Of a stretch of 64,000 nt of DNA, positions 54,012 through 64,000 are shown one piece after another. The DNA comes from Flavobacterium orientale (GTDB lineage: Bacteria; Bacteroidota; Bacteroidia; Flavobacteriales; Flavobacteriaceae), in assembly GCF_014638005.1 (NCBI RefSeq), contig NZ_BMFG01000005.1, positions 124,001 to 188,000 of the forward strand, written 5' to 3'. The translations under genes and the position numbers were made by a program. Positions within the stretch are counted from its first letter, which is position 1. Every line of letters begins with the position of its first letter. The notes beneath the pieces are model-generated. The model saw only the letters and a program-made list of their open reading frames with translations. It searched no databases and was not told the origin of the DNA.

Positions 54012-55829
54012 ATGCCCAATTCAAAAAAAACACGAATTAAAAATTTCTTCAAAAAAAGTTTTAGAAGATTAGAAGGATTTTTATTCTTCTTGAAGACTTT
54101 TCTTTCGCCAAGACAATTTATTTATTTGGCGTGTTTTTTAGTTGGGGTTTCTTCTGCATTAGCGGTAATTGCTTTAAAAACATTTGCCCATTCCGTTTAT
54201 GTTTTTGCTCAGTATATTGATTCCATATTACATTTACCTTATAGTAATAGTACTTTGCCCATTATAGGCATTGTATTAACCGCTTGGGTGGTTAAAAAGT
54301 TTTTGGGAGGTTCGATTGAAAAAGGCACTTCTCAAATCATGTATGCCGTAGCAAAAAAATCAGGTATTCTTCCCAAAAAACAGATGTATGCTCAAATTAT
54401 TACCAGTTCGTTAACCGTTGGTATGGGAGGTTCGGCAGGTTTAGAATCGCCAATTACCATAACGGGAGCAGCCTTTGGAAGTAATTTTGCTCAGAATTAT
54501 CGGTTGAGTTACAAAGACCGCACTTTATTATTGGCTTGTGGCGTTGCTGCCGGCATTGCCGCAGCTTTTAATGCTCCCATAGCCGGTGTTTTATTTGCCA
54601 TTGAAGTCGTTTTAATGGACGTTAGTATTACCGCTTTTATTCCCATCATGATTTCTTCTGCCACAGGAGCTATTGTTTCTGCGATTTTATTAAAGGAAGA
54701 TATTTTACTTACGTTTAGTCGACAAATCGAGTTTGATTATCACAACTTACCTTTTTACATTTTGTTGGGCGTTGTTTCGGGTTTTGTCTCCATTAATTAT
54801 GCCCGAACTTTCAGAAGAATAGAACATTACTTTGAAAAATTGAAAATGGGTCCTATGCGAAAAGCGTTGTTTGGAGCGTGTATTTTAGCTATTCTTATTT
54901 TCTTTTTTCCCACACTATTTGGTGAAGGCTATTCGAGTATAAAAATGCTTTCGTCGATGCATCCTGAACAAATTTTAGACAATACCGTTTTGCAAAACTT
55001 TAAAGATAACACTTGGATTTTGTTATTATTTGTTGGGGCAACTATGTTGATAAAAGTATATGCGACAAGTATTACTTTGGGTAGCGGCGGTAACGGAGGT
55101 AATTTTGCTCCTTCCCTATTTGTGGGTTCCTATTTGGGCTTTTTTGTGGCGTCGTTTGTCAACATGTTTGGTTATTTCAAATTACCCGTTTCCAATTTTA
55201 CTATGGTTGGCATGGCCGGCATTTTAAGTGGTTTGTTTCATGCACCCTTGACGGCAATTTTCTTAATTGCAGAAATCACTAGTGGTTACAGTTTGATGAT
55301 TCCTTTGATGCTTGTGTCTTCTATAAGTTTTGCCATTTCAAAAAGATATGAACCTTATTCCTTTGATATTAAAAATTTGGCCGATAAAGGCGATGTTTTT
55401 ACAGATGATCGCGATAAGAATATTTTGTCCGGAATTTCAGTTTCACGATTAATTCAAAGTCCGATTCAAACCTTAACACTACAACCTTCTTTGGATGAAC
55501 TCGTTGAAAAAATTGCAGGTTACAACCAAATGTTATTTCCCGTGGTTGATGAAAAAAACCAACTTTTAGGATTGGTTGAATTTGACGAAGTAAAATCATT
55601 TCTTTTTAATTCCTACAAAATCAAATACACCACCATAAAGGATATCATGCGACCTCCAAAGGAAATTGTTGCTTATGATGAAACCGCTGAAACCCTGATG
55701 GAGAAATTTGAAAAATCAAAATCGGATTACCTACCCGTGGTTAAAAACAACCAAGTAATCGGCATAATCTCTAAAAATGCATTGCTTGAAGCGTATCGAG
55801 AAAAGCTGAAAAGCATTATTATTGAATAG
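54012..55829 (+). CDS. ClC-type chloride channel/transporter with CBS domains
   Basis: A 605-residue inner-membrane protein. The ClC core has about ten hydrophobic helices with GGSAGLESPI (E145, the gating glutamate position) and GGNGGNFAPSLFVGS (the GxFxP ion-pathway motif, near 365). Two C-terminal CBS domains (about 455-605) would regulate it through nucleotide binding, for example MLFPVVDEKNQLLGLVEFDEV. Whether it is a channel or a H+/Cl- exchanger cannot be said with certainty from the sequence. Same strand as ggt with a 30-base gap. A short tandem repeat follows. Confidence 0.9.
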   Translation: MPNSKKTRIKNFFKKSFRRLEGFLFFLKTFLSPRQFIYLACFLVGVSSALAVIALKTFAHSVYVFAQYIDSILHLPYSNSTLPIIGIVLTAWVVKKFLGGSIEKGTSQIMYAVAKKSGILPKKQMYAQIITSSLTVGMGGSAGLESPITITGAAFGSNFAQNYRLSYKDRTLLLACGVAAGIAAAFNAPIAGVLFAIEVVLMDVSITAFIPIMISSATGAIVSAILLKEDILLTFSRQIEFDYHNLPFYILLGVVSGFVSINYARTFRRIEHYFEKLKMGPMRKALFGACILAILIFFFPTLFGEGYSSIKMLSSMHPEQILDNTVLQNFKDNTWILLLFVGATMLIKVYATSITLGSGGNGGNFAPSLFVGSYLGFFVASFVNMFGYFKLPVSNFTMVGMAGILSGLFHAPLTAIFLIAEITSGYSLMIPLMLVSSISFAISKRYEPYSFDIKNLADKGDVFTDDRDKNILSGISVSRLIQSPIQTLTLQPSLDELVEKIAGYNQMLFPVVDEKNQLLGLVEFDEVKSFLFNSYKIKYTTIKDIMRPPKEIVAYDETAETLMEKFEKSKSDYLPVVKNNQVIGIISKNALLEAYREKLKSIIIE

Positions 55830-55941
55830 GTTGTCTGTTATCTGTTGTCTGTTATCTGTTGTCTGTTATCTGTTGTCTGTTGTCTGTTATCTGTTGTCTG
55901 TTGTCTGTTTTAGTTACGGATAACAGATAACAGACAACGGA
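55829..55941. repeat. Short tandem repeat of TGTCTGT/TATCTGT units with inverted tail
   Basis: About ten alternating 7-base units (TTGTCTG, TTATCTG) in 55831-55910, then a reverse-complement stretch (AACAGATAACAGACAAC, 55923-55939). The tail can pair with the array to give a hairpin. Non-coding, between convergent genes; it may end transcription from both sides and is likely length-variable. Confidence 0.85.
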
Positions 55942-55944
55942 ATA

Positions 55945-56466
55945 CTACTTTGTTTTTTCTCCAACAAAATAATCACTTGTGCTTTTAAACAAAACATTAA
56001 ACGTAGTGAGACTACCATAAATTCTAGTAATATATTGTTGCAGGTCAATTTTTTCGGCTTCGTCTAAATTACTTGAATTTATCTTTTGTTCCATCACTCT
56101 GATTCTGTCGCGAACCATTGTAATTTTGTGAAAGAACGTGTCAATTGGCACTTCTTTATTTTGAGTAGCCGTTCCGGGTTCCATGATTAATTTTCCGCCT
56201 TTCCATTTATCAGCAATAGGAACAACTTGTGATACATCTGACCATTTTTGTAAAATATTCTTTAGAGAGCGTTCCACATCATAAAAGCTTACAGAATCCA
56301 CTTCATCTTCTAACGCTTCAATCACTTCAAATTCACTATCAATTTCAATGGTTTCGAGTCCATTCTCAATAAAAGTTACCCAATAATGTTTAGATGTAAC
56401 ATTTGTTACGACACCTAATCCGAATGCTTCATGTTTTAATCTAGAGCCTATTCCTAATAATTTCAT
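55945..56466 (-). CDS. Conserved-looking hypothetical protein with N-terminal SH3-like strand pattern
   Basis: A 173-residue cytoplasmic protein. The first 45 residues (IGSRLKHEAFGLGVVTNVTSKHYWVTFIENGLETIEI) have the beta-strand pattern of a small SH3/KOW-like domain such as found in transcription or helicase accessory factors. The rest is helical and charged (VERSLKNILQKW, VRDRIRVMEQKINSS, IDLQQYITRIYGSL), suggesting a coiled coil. I do not know its function; the pattern suggests a flavobacterial conserved protein. Convergent with the ClC gene and divergent from uvrA. Confidence 0.65.
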   Translation of the reverse strand: MKLLGIGSRLKHEAFGLGVVTNVTSKHYWVTFIENGLETIEIDSEFEVIEALEDEVDSVSFYDVERSLKNILQKWSDVSQVVPIADKWKGGKLIMEPGTATQNKEVPIDTFFHKITMVRDRIRVMEQKINSSNLDEAEKIDLQQYITRIYGSLTTFNVLFKSTSDYFVGEKTK

Positions 56467-56563
56467 GTTTTTTTAATTTTTTGGTATTGCTATTTTTTTC
56501 AAAAATAGAAATTGTTTAACAAATTCTTCTACTATGTATATCAAAATCTTTAGGTCAAAATCG

Positions 56564-56571
56564 TACCTTTG
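56564..56571 (+). promoter_or_regulatory. -7 element TACCTTTG upstream of uvrA
   Basis: A TAnnTTTG match 20 bases before the uvrA ATG. No standard -33 TTG at 19 bases; partial support. No LexA-like site was identified. Confidence 0.45.
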
Positions 56572-56591
56572 CGTTTTGCCGTAAAAAACAT

Positions 56592-59423
56592 ATGCTAAAC
56601 CCTGAAGAATCTATCGAAGTTTTAGGAGCTCGAGTTCACAATTTAAAGAACATTGATGTTTCCATTCCCAGAGAAAAACTGGTGGTTATTACCGGACTTT
56701 CGGGTTCCGGAAAATCGTCATTAGCCTTTGATACCATTTATGCAGAAGGGCAACGTCGTTATATCGAAACCTTTTCTGCATATGCCAGACAATTTCTTGG
56801 CGGATTAGAACGTCCGGATGTTGATAAAATTGACGGACTATCTCCTGTAATTGCCATTGAGCAAAAAACAACGAGTAAAAGTCCGCGTTCCACCGTTGGA
56901 ACCATCACAGAAATTTACGATTTTCTTCGTTTATTATTTGCCCGAGCAGCAGACGCTTATAGTTATAATACGGGCGAAAAAATGGTTTCCTATTCGGATG
57001 AACAAATCAAAGATTTGATTATTGAAAGTTTCAACGGAAAACGCATCAATATTCTGGCACCGGTTATTCGTTCCCGAAAAGGACATTATGCTGAATTGTT
57101 TCAACAAATTGCCAAACAAGGATTTGTGAAAGTACGGGTTAATGGCGAAATAAAAGATCTTGTTTCCGGCATGAAACTCGATCGTTATAAAACGCATGAT
57201 ATCGAAATTGTCATCGATCGCATGCAGATTGAATCGGATGAAGATACAAACAAGCGATTGGCAGAAAGTATCAAAACGGCGATGCATCATGGTGATGACA
57301 TTATGATGGTTATTGAACACGACAGTCAGGAAGTACGCTATTTCAGTAGAACATTAATGTGTCCCACTTCCGGAATTTCGTATCCCAATCCGGAGCCCAA
57401 TAATTTTTCATTCAATTCACCAAAAGGAGCTTGTGACAGTTGCAATGGTTTGGGAACTATCAATCAAATCAATTCGAAGAAAATTATTCCGAACCCCAAA
57501 TTATCTATCAAACAAGGCGGATTTGCTCCACTTGGCGACTATAAAAACACTTGGATTTTTAAACAATTAGAAACCATTGGTGAAAAATATAATTTTAAAA
57601 TCACCGACCCTATTGACTCCATTTCTGATGAAGCTATGGATGTTATTCTCAATGGCGGTAAGGATAAATTTGCGGTTGCATCTAAAACATTAGGTATTAC
57701 TAAAGAATATAAAATTGATTTTGAGGGGATTTCGAGTTTTATCAAAAACCAACACGATGACAGTAATTCTAATTCCATAAAACGATGGGCAAAAGAATTC
57801 ATGGATGAAATTCCTTGTCCGGATTGTGACGGTTCTCGTTTGAAAAAAGAAGCCTTATATTTTAAAATTAACGAAAAAAATATTGCCGATTTATCCTTGA
57901 TGGACATTTCGGAATTAGCGGTTTGGTTTGGACAATTGGAACCCTTTCTATCGGAAAAGCAAAAAGCGATTTCCGGAGAAATTACCAAAGAAATAAAAAC
58001 CCGTTTGCAGTTTCTGTTGGATGTGGGATTGAATTACCTATCCTTGAACAGAAGTTCAAAATCGCTTTCCGGCGGTGAAGCACAACGCATTCGATTAGCC
58101 ACTCAAATTGGTTCTCAATTGGTGGGTGTTTTATATATTTTAGACGAACCCAGCATTGGTTTGCATCAACGTGACAATGAGCGATTGATTAATTCGTTAG
58201 AAAATTTAAGAGATATCGGCAATTCTGTTTTGGTTGTAGAACACGACAAAGACATGATTGAACGTGCCGATTGGGTGATTGACATTGGTCCGAAAGCCGG
58301 TCGATTTGGCGGCCAAATCATTAGTCAGGGAACACCGGAATCGCTATTGCAAGAATCGACCATTACGGCTCAATTTCTCAATGGCAACATGAAAATTGAA
58401 GTTCCGAAAAAACGCAGAGAAGGCAATGGTAAAAAGCTAAAACTAACCGGAGCAACAGGCAATAATTTAAAAAATGTATCAGTTGAATTTCCTTTAGGGA
58501 AAATGATTTGCGTTACGGGAGTTTCCGGAAGTGGAAAATCGACGTTGATTAACGAAACGCTTTACCCTATTTTAAATGAATATTTTTTTAATGCGGTAAA
58601 AAAACCGCAACCTTTCAAAAAAATCGAAGGTTTAGAACATATTGACAAAGTCATTGACATTGACCAAAGTCCGATTGGAAGAACCCCTCGAAGTAATCCG
58701 GCTACTTATACTGATGTGTTTTCGGAAATCAGAAGTTTGTTTACACAAACACCCGAAGCCATGATTCGGGGTTATAAGGCAGGACGTTTCAGTTTTAATG
58801 TCACAGGCGGTCGATGTGAAACCTGCGAAGGTTCCGGAGTGAGAACCATCGAAATGAGTTTTTTGCCTGATGTTTATGTGGAATGTGAATCGTGTATGGG
58901 AAAACGTTTCAACAGAGAAACTTTAGAAATCCGATACAAAGGAAAATCCATTTCGGATGTTTTGAATATGACAGTGGATGAAGCGGTAGATTTTTTTGAA
59001 AACATTCCTAAAATTTACAGAAAAGTAAAAACCATTCAAGATGTTGGTTTGGGGTATATCACTTTGGGGCAACAAAGCACAACGCTTTCGGGTGGTGAAG
59101 CACAGCGAATCAAATTAGCCACAGAACTTTCTAAAAAAGATACCGGTAATACGTTTTATATCCTAGACGAACCTACCACAGGTTTGCATTTTGAAGATAT
59201 ACGGGTGTTGATGGATGTTTTGAATAAATTGGTAGACAAAGGCAATACGGTCTTGGTGATCGAACACAACATGGATGTCATCAAATTGGCCGATTATATA
59301 ATTGATATCGGTTTGGAAGGTGGAAAAGGCGGCGGAGAAGTCATTGCGAAAGGCACTCCCGAAGAAATTATAAAAAACAAAAAAAGCTTCACGGCTCAGT
59401 TTCTAAAAAAAGAATTACTTTAG
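56592..59423 (+). CDS. uvrA: Excinuclease ABC subunit A
   Basis: A 943-residue nucleotide-excision repair ATPase that finds DNA damage with UvrB. Two ABC modules are present: Walker A GLSGSGKS at 35-42 and GVSGSGKS in the second half (near 640), with signature SGGEAQR in both. Zinc fingers are visible as CPTSG...CDSCNGLG in the first half and CETCEGSG...CESCMGKRF in the second, the latter being the DNA-contact finger. Length and motif order are normal and no residues are missing. The next gene starts 32 bases later and may be co-transcribed. Confidence 0.97.
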   Translation: MLNPEESIEVLGARVHNLKNIDVSIPREKLVVITGLSGSGKSSLAFDTIYAEGQRRYIETFSAYARQFLGGLERPDVDKIDGLSPVIAIEQKTTSKSPRSTVGTITEIYDFLRLLFARAADAYSYNTGEKMVSYSDEQIKDLIIESFNGKRINILAPVIRSRKGHYAELFQQIAKQGFVKVRVNGEIKDLVSGMKLDRYKTHDIEIVIDRMQIESDEDTNKRLAESIKTAMHHGDDIMMVIEHDSQEVRYFSRTLMCPTSGISYPNPEPNNFSFNSPKGACDSCNGLGTINQINSKKIIPNPKLSIKQGGFAPLGDYKNTWIFKQLETIGEKYNFKITDPIDSISDEAMDVILNGGKDKFAVASKTLGITKEYKIDFEGISSFIKNQHDDSNSNSIKRWAKEFMDEIPCPDCDGSRLKKEALYFKINEKNIADLSLMDISELAVWFGQLEPFLSEKQKAISGEITKEIKTRLQFLLDVGLNYLSLNRSSKSLSGGEAQRIRLATQIGSQLVGVLYILDEPSIGLHQRDNERLINSLENLRDIGNSVLVVEHDKDMIERADWVIDIGPKAGRFGGQIISQGTPESLLQESTITAQFLNGNMKIEVPKKRREGNGKKLKLTGATGNNLKNVSVEFPLGKMICVTGVSGSGKSTLINETLYPILNEYFFNAVKKPQPFKKIEGLEHIDKVIDIDQSPIGRTPRSNPATYTDVFSEIRSLFTQTPEAMIRGYKAGRFSFNVTGGRCETCEGSGVRTIEMSFLPDVYVECESCMGKRFNRETLEIRYKGKSISDVLNMTVDEAVDFFENIPKIYRKVKTIQDVGLGYITLGQQSTTLSGGEAQRIKLATELSKKDTGNTFYILDEPTTGLHFEDIRVLMDVLNKLVDKGNTVLVIEHNMDVIKLADYIIDIGLEGGKGGGEVIAKGTPEEIIKNKKSFTAQFLKKELL

Positions 59424-59455
59424 CACGTTTGTTTAATTTAAAAAAGAAAAGAAAA

Positions 59456-60181
59456 ATGGCAGCACATAATTACGATAACGAAGACGATAGAATCCAAGCA
59501 AAATTCAAACAAAAAAACTGGAACGAAATACGAACCAATGATTCTTGGGCCATTTTTAAGATCATGGCTGAATTTGTAAATGGTTATGAAAGTATGGCTC
59601 GGATTGGACCTTGTGTTTCTATTTTCGGATCAGCAAGAACAAAACCGGGTGAGAAATATTATGAATTGGCTGAAAGTGTGGCTTACAAAATCAGTAAAGC
59701 AGGCTATGGCGTTATTACCGGAGGAGGTCCCGGAATTATGGAGGCCGGAAACAAAGGAGCTCATCGCGGTGAAGGAACTTCAGTTGGATTGAACATTGAC
59801 TTGCCATTTGAACAACATTTTAATCCCTATATTGATAAAGACAAAAACCTGAACTTTGATTATTTCTTCGTTCGTAAAGTTATGTTTGTCAAATATTCAC
59901 AAGGATTTGTAGTAATGCCAGGCGGTTTCGGAACTTTAGATGAATTGTTTGAAGCCATCACGTTAATTCAAACAAAGAAAATTGGGAAATTCCCAATTAT
60001 TTTAGTCGGAAGCGAGTTTTGGTCCGGTTTATTAGATTGGATTCAAAACGTCATGATTGACATCCAAAAAAATGCGAGTCCGGAAGACATGAACCTCATC
60101 CGAGTTGTTGATACCGAAGATGAAGTTGTTGCCGTGCTTGATGCCTTCTACAAAAAGTACAATTTGAGTCCGAATTTCTAA
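59456..60181 (+). CDS. LOG family (TIGR00730) Rossmann-fold protein
   Basis: A 241-residue protein when started at ATG 59456 (a TTG nine codons earlier is not convincing). The nucleotide-binding GGGPGIMEA (89-97) and the PGGFGTLDE motif (155-163) define the LOG/lysine-decarboxylase-like family, some members of which are cytokinin-type phosphoribohydrolases and others have unknown nucleotide substrates. It is placed directly after uvrA with no role in repair known. A strong terminator follows. Confidence 0.88.
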   Translation: MAAHNYDNEDDRIQAKFKQKNWNEIRTNDSWAIFKIMAEFVNGYESMARIGPCVSIFGSARTKPGEKYYELAESVAYKISKAGYGVITGGGPGIMEAGNKGAHRGEGTSVGLNIDLPFEQHFNPYIDKDKNLNFDYFFVRKVMFVKYSQGFVVMPGGFGTLDELFEAITLIQTKKIGKFPIILVGSEFWSGLLDWIQNVMIDIQKNASPEDMNLIRVVDTEDEVVAVLDAFYKKYNLSPNF

Positions 60182-60184
60182 TAC

Positions 60185-60207
60185 AAAGCTGCTTTTGCAG
60201 CTTTTTT
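60185..60207 (+). terminator. Terminator after the LOG gene
   Basis: AAAGCTGC-TTTT-GCAGCTTT followed by TTTT, a standard intrinsic terminator four bases after the stop. Confidence 0.85.
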
Positions 60208-60297
60208 TCAATACATCAAGCAACCCAATACGCTAATTTGTATCTTTTAATTAGTAAATTGGCAGATTGAAACCTACAACTTTTTTTCTATTCACCA

Positions 60298-63129
60298 TTG
60301 AAGACACTATTTCGATATCTCATTTGTATAATCACCTTACTACTGGTCAATCCAGTAGTGGCTCAACATGAATTGTATTTAAATGTAGAGCTTCATCCCA
60401 CTTCAAAAAAGTTATTTGTTCAACAAGAAATCGTTTTTAAAAATACAACCAAACAAGTTTTACAGTCCCTTATTTTAAACGATTGGAATCATGCCTATTC
60501 TGATAAAAACACCCCATTAGGAAGACGTTTTTCCGATGAGTTTGTGCGTAATTTTCATTTAGCAAAAGACGATGAGCGAGGCAAAACCTCTGATTTAACG
60601 ATTCTGGATTCGGAATCCTTATTTTTAGATTGGAACCGAGTGGAAAAACATCCTGATTTGATTGAAGTTAAATTAAGAAAACCTCTACCTCCGGGAGACA
60701 ACATCGTTTTAAAACTTACTTACATCAGTTACATACCCAAAGATAAATTTACAAAGTTTGGTCACAATGATTCCGGTGATATGTATCTTAAAAATTGGTT
60801 TTTGACGCCTGCTCGTTATGAAAACAATGATTTTGTACGCTATAGCAATTTAAATTTAGATGACATTCCCAATGCTCAATTTGACATACAATTAAAATTA
60901 AAACTTCCAAAAAATTTAAAATCGTTTTCTGATCTCAATTCCGGTAGTCTCAGCGAGGAAGAAATTCATAACGTTTATACTTATTCGGGTGAAAACAGAA
61001 ATGATTTCAACTTGTTTATTAGTCAGACTTTAGATTTTAACAGTTACAAAAACAGTATTGTAAATGTCATTACAAATTTGAAAGAAAACCGATTGAGTTC
61101 CATTCAAAAAGCTGTTGTTATTGACCGAATTGTTCATTATGTGGACACTACAATTGGAAACTATCCCTTTGAAAAAATAACTGTTTCGCAAGTGGATTAT
61201 GAACGTAATCCGTTTTATGGATTGAATCAATTGCCCTCCTTTATCAGTCCGTTTCCTGATGAATTTATTTTTGAATTAAAGTTTTTGAAAACCTATTTGA
61301 ATAATTTTTTACAAAACACACTTCAAATCAACCATCGTTCGGATAGTTGGGTTCATGATGGTATTCAGGTTTATTTGATGATGCACTATATTGATGAAAA
61401 TTACCCGGAAATGAAAATGATGGGTAACATTTCCAAGATGAAACTTTTGAAGAGTTACAATTTAACCAATGTTGATTTTAATGAACAGTATAGTTATTTC
61501 TATATGTTGATGGCTCGAAAAAATTTAGATCAACCCATTGGCGATTCCAAAAGCAGTTTTATAAAATTTAATGAACAAATTGCCGGAAAATACAGAGCCG
61601 GTTTGAGTTTGAAATATTTAGATAATTTTTTAGGAAACAATTCCGTTAATCAATCTATAGCTGAATTTTATGCTCTCAATTTAGAAAAACAAACAGACCG
61701 ATGTGATTTTGAAGATGTACTCCAAGAAAAAACACGAAAATCATTGGACTGGTTTTTTAAGACCATTATTAATTCCAGAGACCTAATTGATTACAAATTT
61801 AAAGACCTCAAAAAATCAAAAGACAGTGTTGAAATTACGCTTAAAAACAAAACGGGGATTACTGTTCCCATTCCGGTCTATGGCATAAAAGATTCAAAAG
61901 TTGTTTTTAAAGATTGGATTGAAAATGTTTCCACCGATACCGTTTTGGTATATCCAAGAAATGACATTGATAAATTGGTCATCAATTATAAAAATGAAGT
62001 TCCCGAATACAATTTGAGAAACAACTGGAAATCAACAAAACCTTTTGTGATTACCAATCGACCCGTGAAATTTAATTTTATGAAAGATTTGGAAGACCCG
62101 TTTTACAATCAAATATTATATGTACCGACAGTATCCTATAATTTATACGATGGTTTAACGCCCGGACTTCGTTTTCACAACAAAACCATTTTAGACAAAC
62201 CCTTTATTTTTGATGTAAATCCGGCTTACTCGTCGCTGACCCATTCCTTGGTTGGCAATTTCAGTTTGGTTCATCTTCACAACAGAAGGGAGCACAATCT
62301 TTATCAAATGAGATTTTCGTTAAACGGTTCTTTTTTTCATTATGCACCCGATGCATCGTACATGAAACTAACTCCAATGGCTATTTTAAGAATGCGACCC
62401 AGCAATTTCAGAGACAATAGAAAAGAATTTTTTGTGTTTCGGAATATTTTTGTGAATAGAGAACAAAATAATTATACCATTTTACAACCTGATAACGACA
62501 GCTATTCTATTTTTAATGCCAAATACATTAACAGTAGAACCGAATTACGCGATCATTTTAGCGTAAAAACAGATTTACAGTTGGCTTCTATATTTGGAAA
62601 ATCAACGATAGAGTTAGAATATCGCAATTTATTTGACAACAATCGCCAATTGAATGTTCGCTTTTTTGCCGGTTCTTTTTTATATCGAAACACCAATTCC
62701 GATTTTTACAGTTTTGGCATTTCGCAAGCCAACGATTATTTGTTTGATTATAATTTGTACGGAAGATCGGAAACTACCGGATTTTTTAGTCAACAATATG
62801 TAGTAGCAGAAGGAGGATTTAAATCACGATTTGATGATTCTTTTGCCAATCAATGGATTACTTCCATAAATTCCAGTATCAATATTTGGAATTGGATTGA
62901 AGTTTATGGCGATGCGGGAGTTTATAAAAACAAGTATTTTTCAGAAAAATTCATCTACAATTCCGGTATCCGACTCAATTTGGTTACCGATTATTTTGAA
63001 GTCTACTTTCCGGTTCATTCCACTTCAGGTTGGGAAATTGGTCAAAAGAACTACCAAGAACGGGTACGATTTATGATTACTTTAAGTCCCGAAATTCTAG
63101 TTGGATTATTTACCCGAAAATGGTTTTAA
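60298..63129 (+). CDS. M1-peptidase-like secreted protein lacking the HExxH zinc motif
   Basis: A 943-residue protein started at TTG 60298; the frame has a stop shortly upstream and no ATG near, and the signal peptide (YLICIITLLLVNPVVA before Q23) begins right at this codon. The N-terminal half is like the beta-sandwich and thermolysin-like domains of M1 aminopeptidases, with DSWVHDGIQVYLMMHYIDENYPE near 350 corresponding to the helix after the zinc motif. No HExxH is found anywhere, so it is probably not an active metallopeptidase. The C-terminal 330 residues look like a beta-barrel or repeat domain. Probably envelope-located. Confidence 0.7.
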   Translation: MKTLFRYLICIITLLLVNPVVAQHELYLNVELHPTSKKLFVQQEIVFKNTTKQVLQSLILNDWNHAYSDKNTPLGRRFSDEFVRNFHLAKDDERGKTSDLTILDSESLFLDWNRVEKHPDLIEVKLRKPLPPGDNIVLKLTYISYIPKDKFTKFGHNDSGDMYLKNWFLTPARYENNDFVRYSNLNLDDIPNAQFDIQLKLKLPKNLKSFSDLNSGSLSEEEIHNVYTYSGENRNDFNLFISQTLDFNSYKNSIVNVITNLKENRLSSIQKAVVIDRIVHYVDTTIGNYPFEKITVSQVDYERNPFYGLNQLPSFISPFPDEFIFELKFLKTYLNNFLQNTLQINHRSDSWVHDGIQVYLMMHYIDENYPEMKMMGNISKMKLLKSYNLTNVDFNEQYSYFYMLMARKNLDQPIGDSKSSFIKFNEQIAGKYRAGLSLKYLDNFLGNNSVNQSIAEFYALNLEKQTDRCDFEDVLQEKTRKSLDWFFKTIINSRDLIDYKFKDLKKSKDSVEITLKNKTGITVPIPVYGIKDSKVVFKDWIENVSTDTVLVYPRNDIDKLVINYKNEVPEYNLRNNWKSTKPFVITNRPVKFNFMKDLEDPFYNQILYVPTVSYNLYDGLTPGLRFHNKTILDKPFIFDVNPAYSSLTHSLVGNFSLVHLHNRREHNLYQMRFSLNGSFFHYAPDASYMKLTPMAILRMRPSNFRDNRKEFFVFRNIFVNREQNNYTILQPDNDSYSIFNAKYINSRTELRDHFSVKTDLQLASIFGKSTIELEYRNLFDNNRQLNVRFFAGSFLYRNTNSDFYSFGISQANDYLFDYNLYGRSETTGFFSQQYVVAEGGFKSRFDDSFANQWITSINSSINIWNWIEVYGDAGVYKNKYFSEKFIYNSGIRLNLVTDYFEVYFPVHSTSGWEIGQKNYQERVRFMITLSPEILVGLFTRKWF

Positions 63130-63261
63130 CTACATGAAATCGCCTTTTTAATCAAACATTAATCAAGTAAATTGCTATTTTTATTGCATTATTGATAAAA
63201 TACCTTCCTCATTTTGCCTTTTTTTTATCAATAATTAAAAAATATTTTAAAATCAAAATGA

Positions 63262-63290
63262 TTGATTTATTAGATTTTTACTTAAATTTG
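63262..63290 (+). promoter_or_regulatory. Promoter TTG-N18-TAAATTTG
   Basis: A TTG at 63262-63264 and TAAATTTG at 63283-63290, close to the Bacteroidetes consensus, 23 bases before the ATG of the dehydrogenase gene. Confidence 0.55.
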
Positions 63291-63313
63291 TTCACAACAA
63301 GTTATTTTTTGCT

Positions 63314-64000
63314 ATGACATCATCCGAAACAACAAAGATTATTACGTTTGAAGATTTTAAAACCGAAGTTTTAAATGACTATAAAATTGCGATACTAAGT
63401 AGAGAATGCAGCCTTTTGGGAAGACGTGAAGTTTTAACCGGAAAAGCCAAGTTCGGAATTTTTGGCGATGGAAAAGAAGTGCCACAATTAGCTCTTGCTA
63501 AAGCATTTCAAAATGGTGATTTTCGTTCCGGTTATTATAGAGACCAAACTTTCATGATGGCCATTGGTCAATTAACAATAGAACAGTTTTTTGCTGGTTT
63601 ATATGGTCACACCGATATTAATTTTGACCCAATGAGTGCCGGAAGACAAATGGGAGGCCATTTTGCCACCCATTCTTTGGATGAAAACGGAAATTGGAAA
63701 GATTTAACCAAACAAAAAAACTCCAGTTCTGATATTTCTCCAACAGCAGGTCAGATGCCCAGATTGTTAGGTTTGGCTCAAGCTTCAAAAATTTACAGAA
63801 ATGTTGGTGTTTTACCCAAGAAAAATAAATTTTCAACTAACGGAAATGAAATTGCTTGGGGAACCATTGGAAATGCGAGTACTTCTGAAGGTTTATTTTT
63901 TGAAACGATTAATGCTGCAGGCGTACTTCAAGTGCCGATGGTCATGAGCGTTTGGGATGATGAATACGGCATTTCAGTACACGCAAAACACCAAACCACC
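63314..64000 (+). CDS. 2-Oxoacid dehydrogenase E1 component (3' truncated by window edge)
   Basis: First 229 codons of a thiamine-diphosphate-dependent dehydrogenase E1 alpha-type chain, which decarboxylates a 2-oxoacid and passes the acyl group to the E2 lipoyl protein. [15 protein letters not shown] and [17 protein letters not shown] lie near the N-terminus, followed by [16 protein letters not shown] and [19 protein letters not shown], where the diphosphate-binding Gly-rich pattern is found. The layout suggests the fused alpha/beta form common in Bacteroidetes, which cannot be confirmed as the end is missing. The substrate (branched-chain or other) is not determined. Confidence 0.85.
   Translation, partial: MTSSETTKIITFEDFKTEVLNDYKIAILSRECSLLGRREVLTGKAKFGIFGDGKEVPQLALAKAFQNGDFRSGYYRDQTFMMAIGQLTIEQFFAGLYGHTDINFDPMSAGRQMGGHFATHSLDENGNWKDLTKQKNSSSDISPTAGQMPRLLGLAQASKIYRNVGVLPKKNKFSTNGNEIAWGTIGNASTSEGLFFETINAAGVLQVPMVMSVWDDEYGISVHAKHQTT

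Noticed and set aside
59429-59455. TTG start nine codons upstream for the LOG protein
   Set aside because: It lies almost on the uvrA stop and adds a Lys-rich leader not expected for the family; ATG 59456 is preferred.

Overview
The window reads as chromosomal DNA of a member of the Flavobacteriia, most likely Flavobacterium or a close relative. The grounds are low G+C, a TAnnTTTG-type promoter in front of several genes, type IX secretion signals (a gliding-motility-associated C-terminal domain at 27163-30537 and a Por-type sorting tail at 40140-42110), many lipoproteins, and housekeeping genes typical of the group. The genus is an inference; no rRNA is present.

Positions 1-17730 form a co-oriented defence island on the + strand. 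It starts with a type I restriction-modification operon (hsdM, cut by the window edge; hsdS; a small ORF; hsdR). After a secreted protein of unknown role comes a tight block: an AbiGi-like protein, an SMC/OLD-type ATPase, an HNH nuclease and a second ATPase (6297-12045). This looks like a Septu (PtuA/PtuB)-type system with two different PtuA-like ATPases around one PtuB-like nuclease, and it is the best candidate here for an undescribed system. It is followed by a GmrSD/DUF262-type enzyme, a PD-(D/E)XK-like protein, an RNase H and a UvrD-like helicase carrying an inserted nuclease-like domain.

Positions 17731-34213 are a repeat-rich accessory zone. A lipoprotein cassette of about 1.4 kb is present twice in direct orientation (about 17806-19220 and 31256-32673), enclosing about 12 kb that holds a helicase-nuclease, secreted proteins and a large type IX-secreted adhesin-like protein. 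Several gene relics lie between genes: a DUF5655-like tail with a frameshift, the first codons of the helicase in a second copy, a probable HsdR C-terminus and an unidentified C-terminal fragment. This suggests repeated gain and loss of defence genes.

Positions 34214-40139 hold small genes among palindromes and tandem repeats. They include a REP-associated (RAYT/Y1) transposase flanked by very long perfect palindromes, a hairpin family centred on GCTGAA/TTCAGC (with a 68-bp tandem array), a GIY-YIG gene whose last codons lie in that repeat, a YqaE/Pmp3 gene broken by an in-frame 27-bp insertion, and a 144-bp tandem array.

Positions 40140-64000 are ordinary chromosome: a secreted endonuclease I, a TlpA-like lipoprotein, tRNA-Tyr, SIMPL and rhomboid proteins, a lipid A-type acyltransferase, a class V aminotransferase-fold enzyme, the run glmM - exported peptide deformylase - S41 peptidase, ACP phosphodiesterase, gamma-glutamyltransferase, a ClC channel, UvrA, a LOG-family protein, an M1-like protein without the zinc motif, and the start of a 2-oxoacid dehydrogenase E1 gene cut by the window end. 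All functions are assigned by reading motifs; no database search was run.
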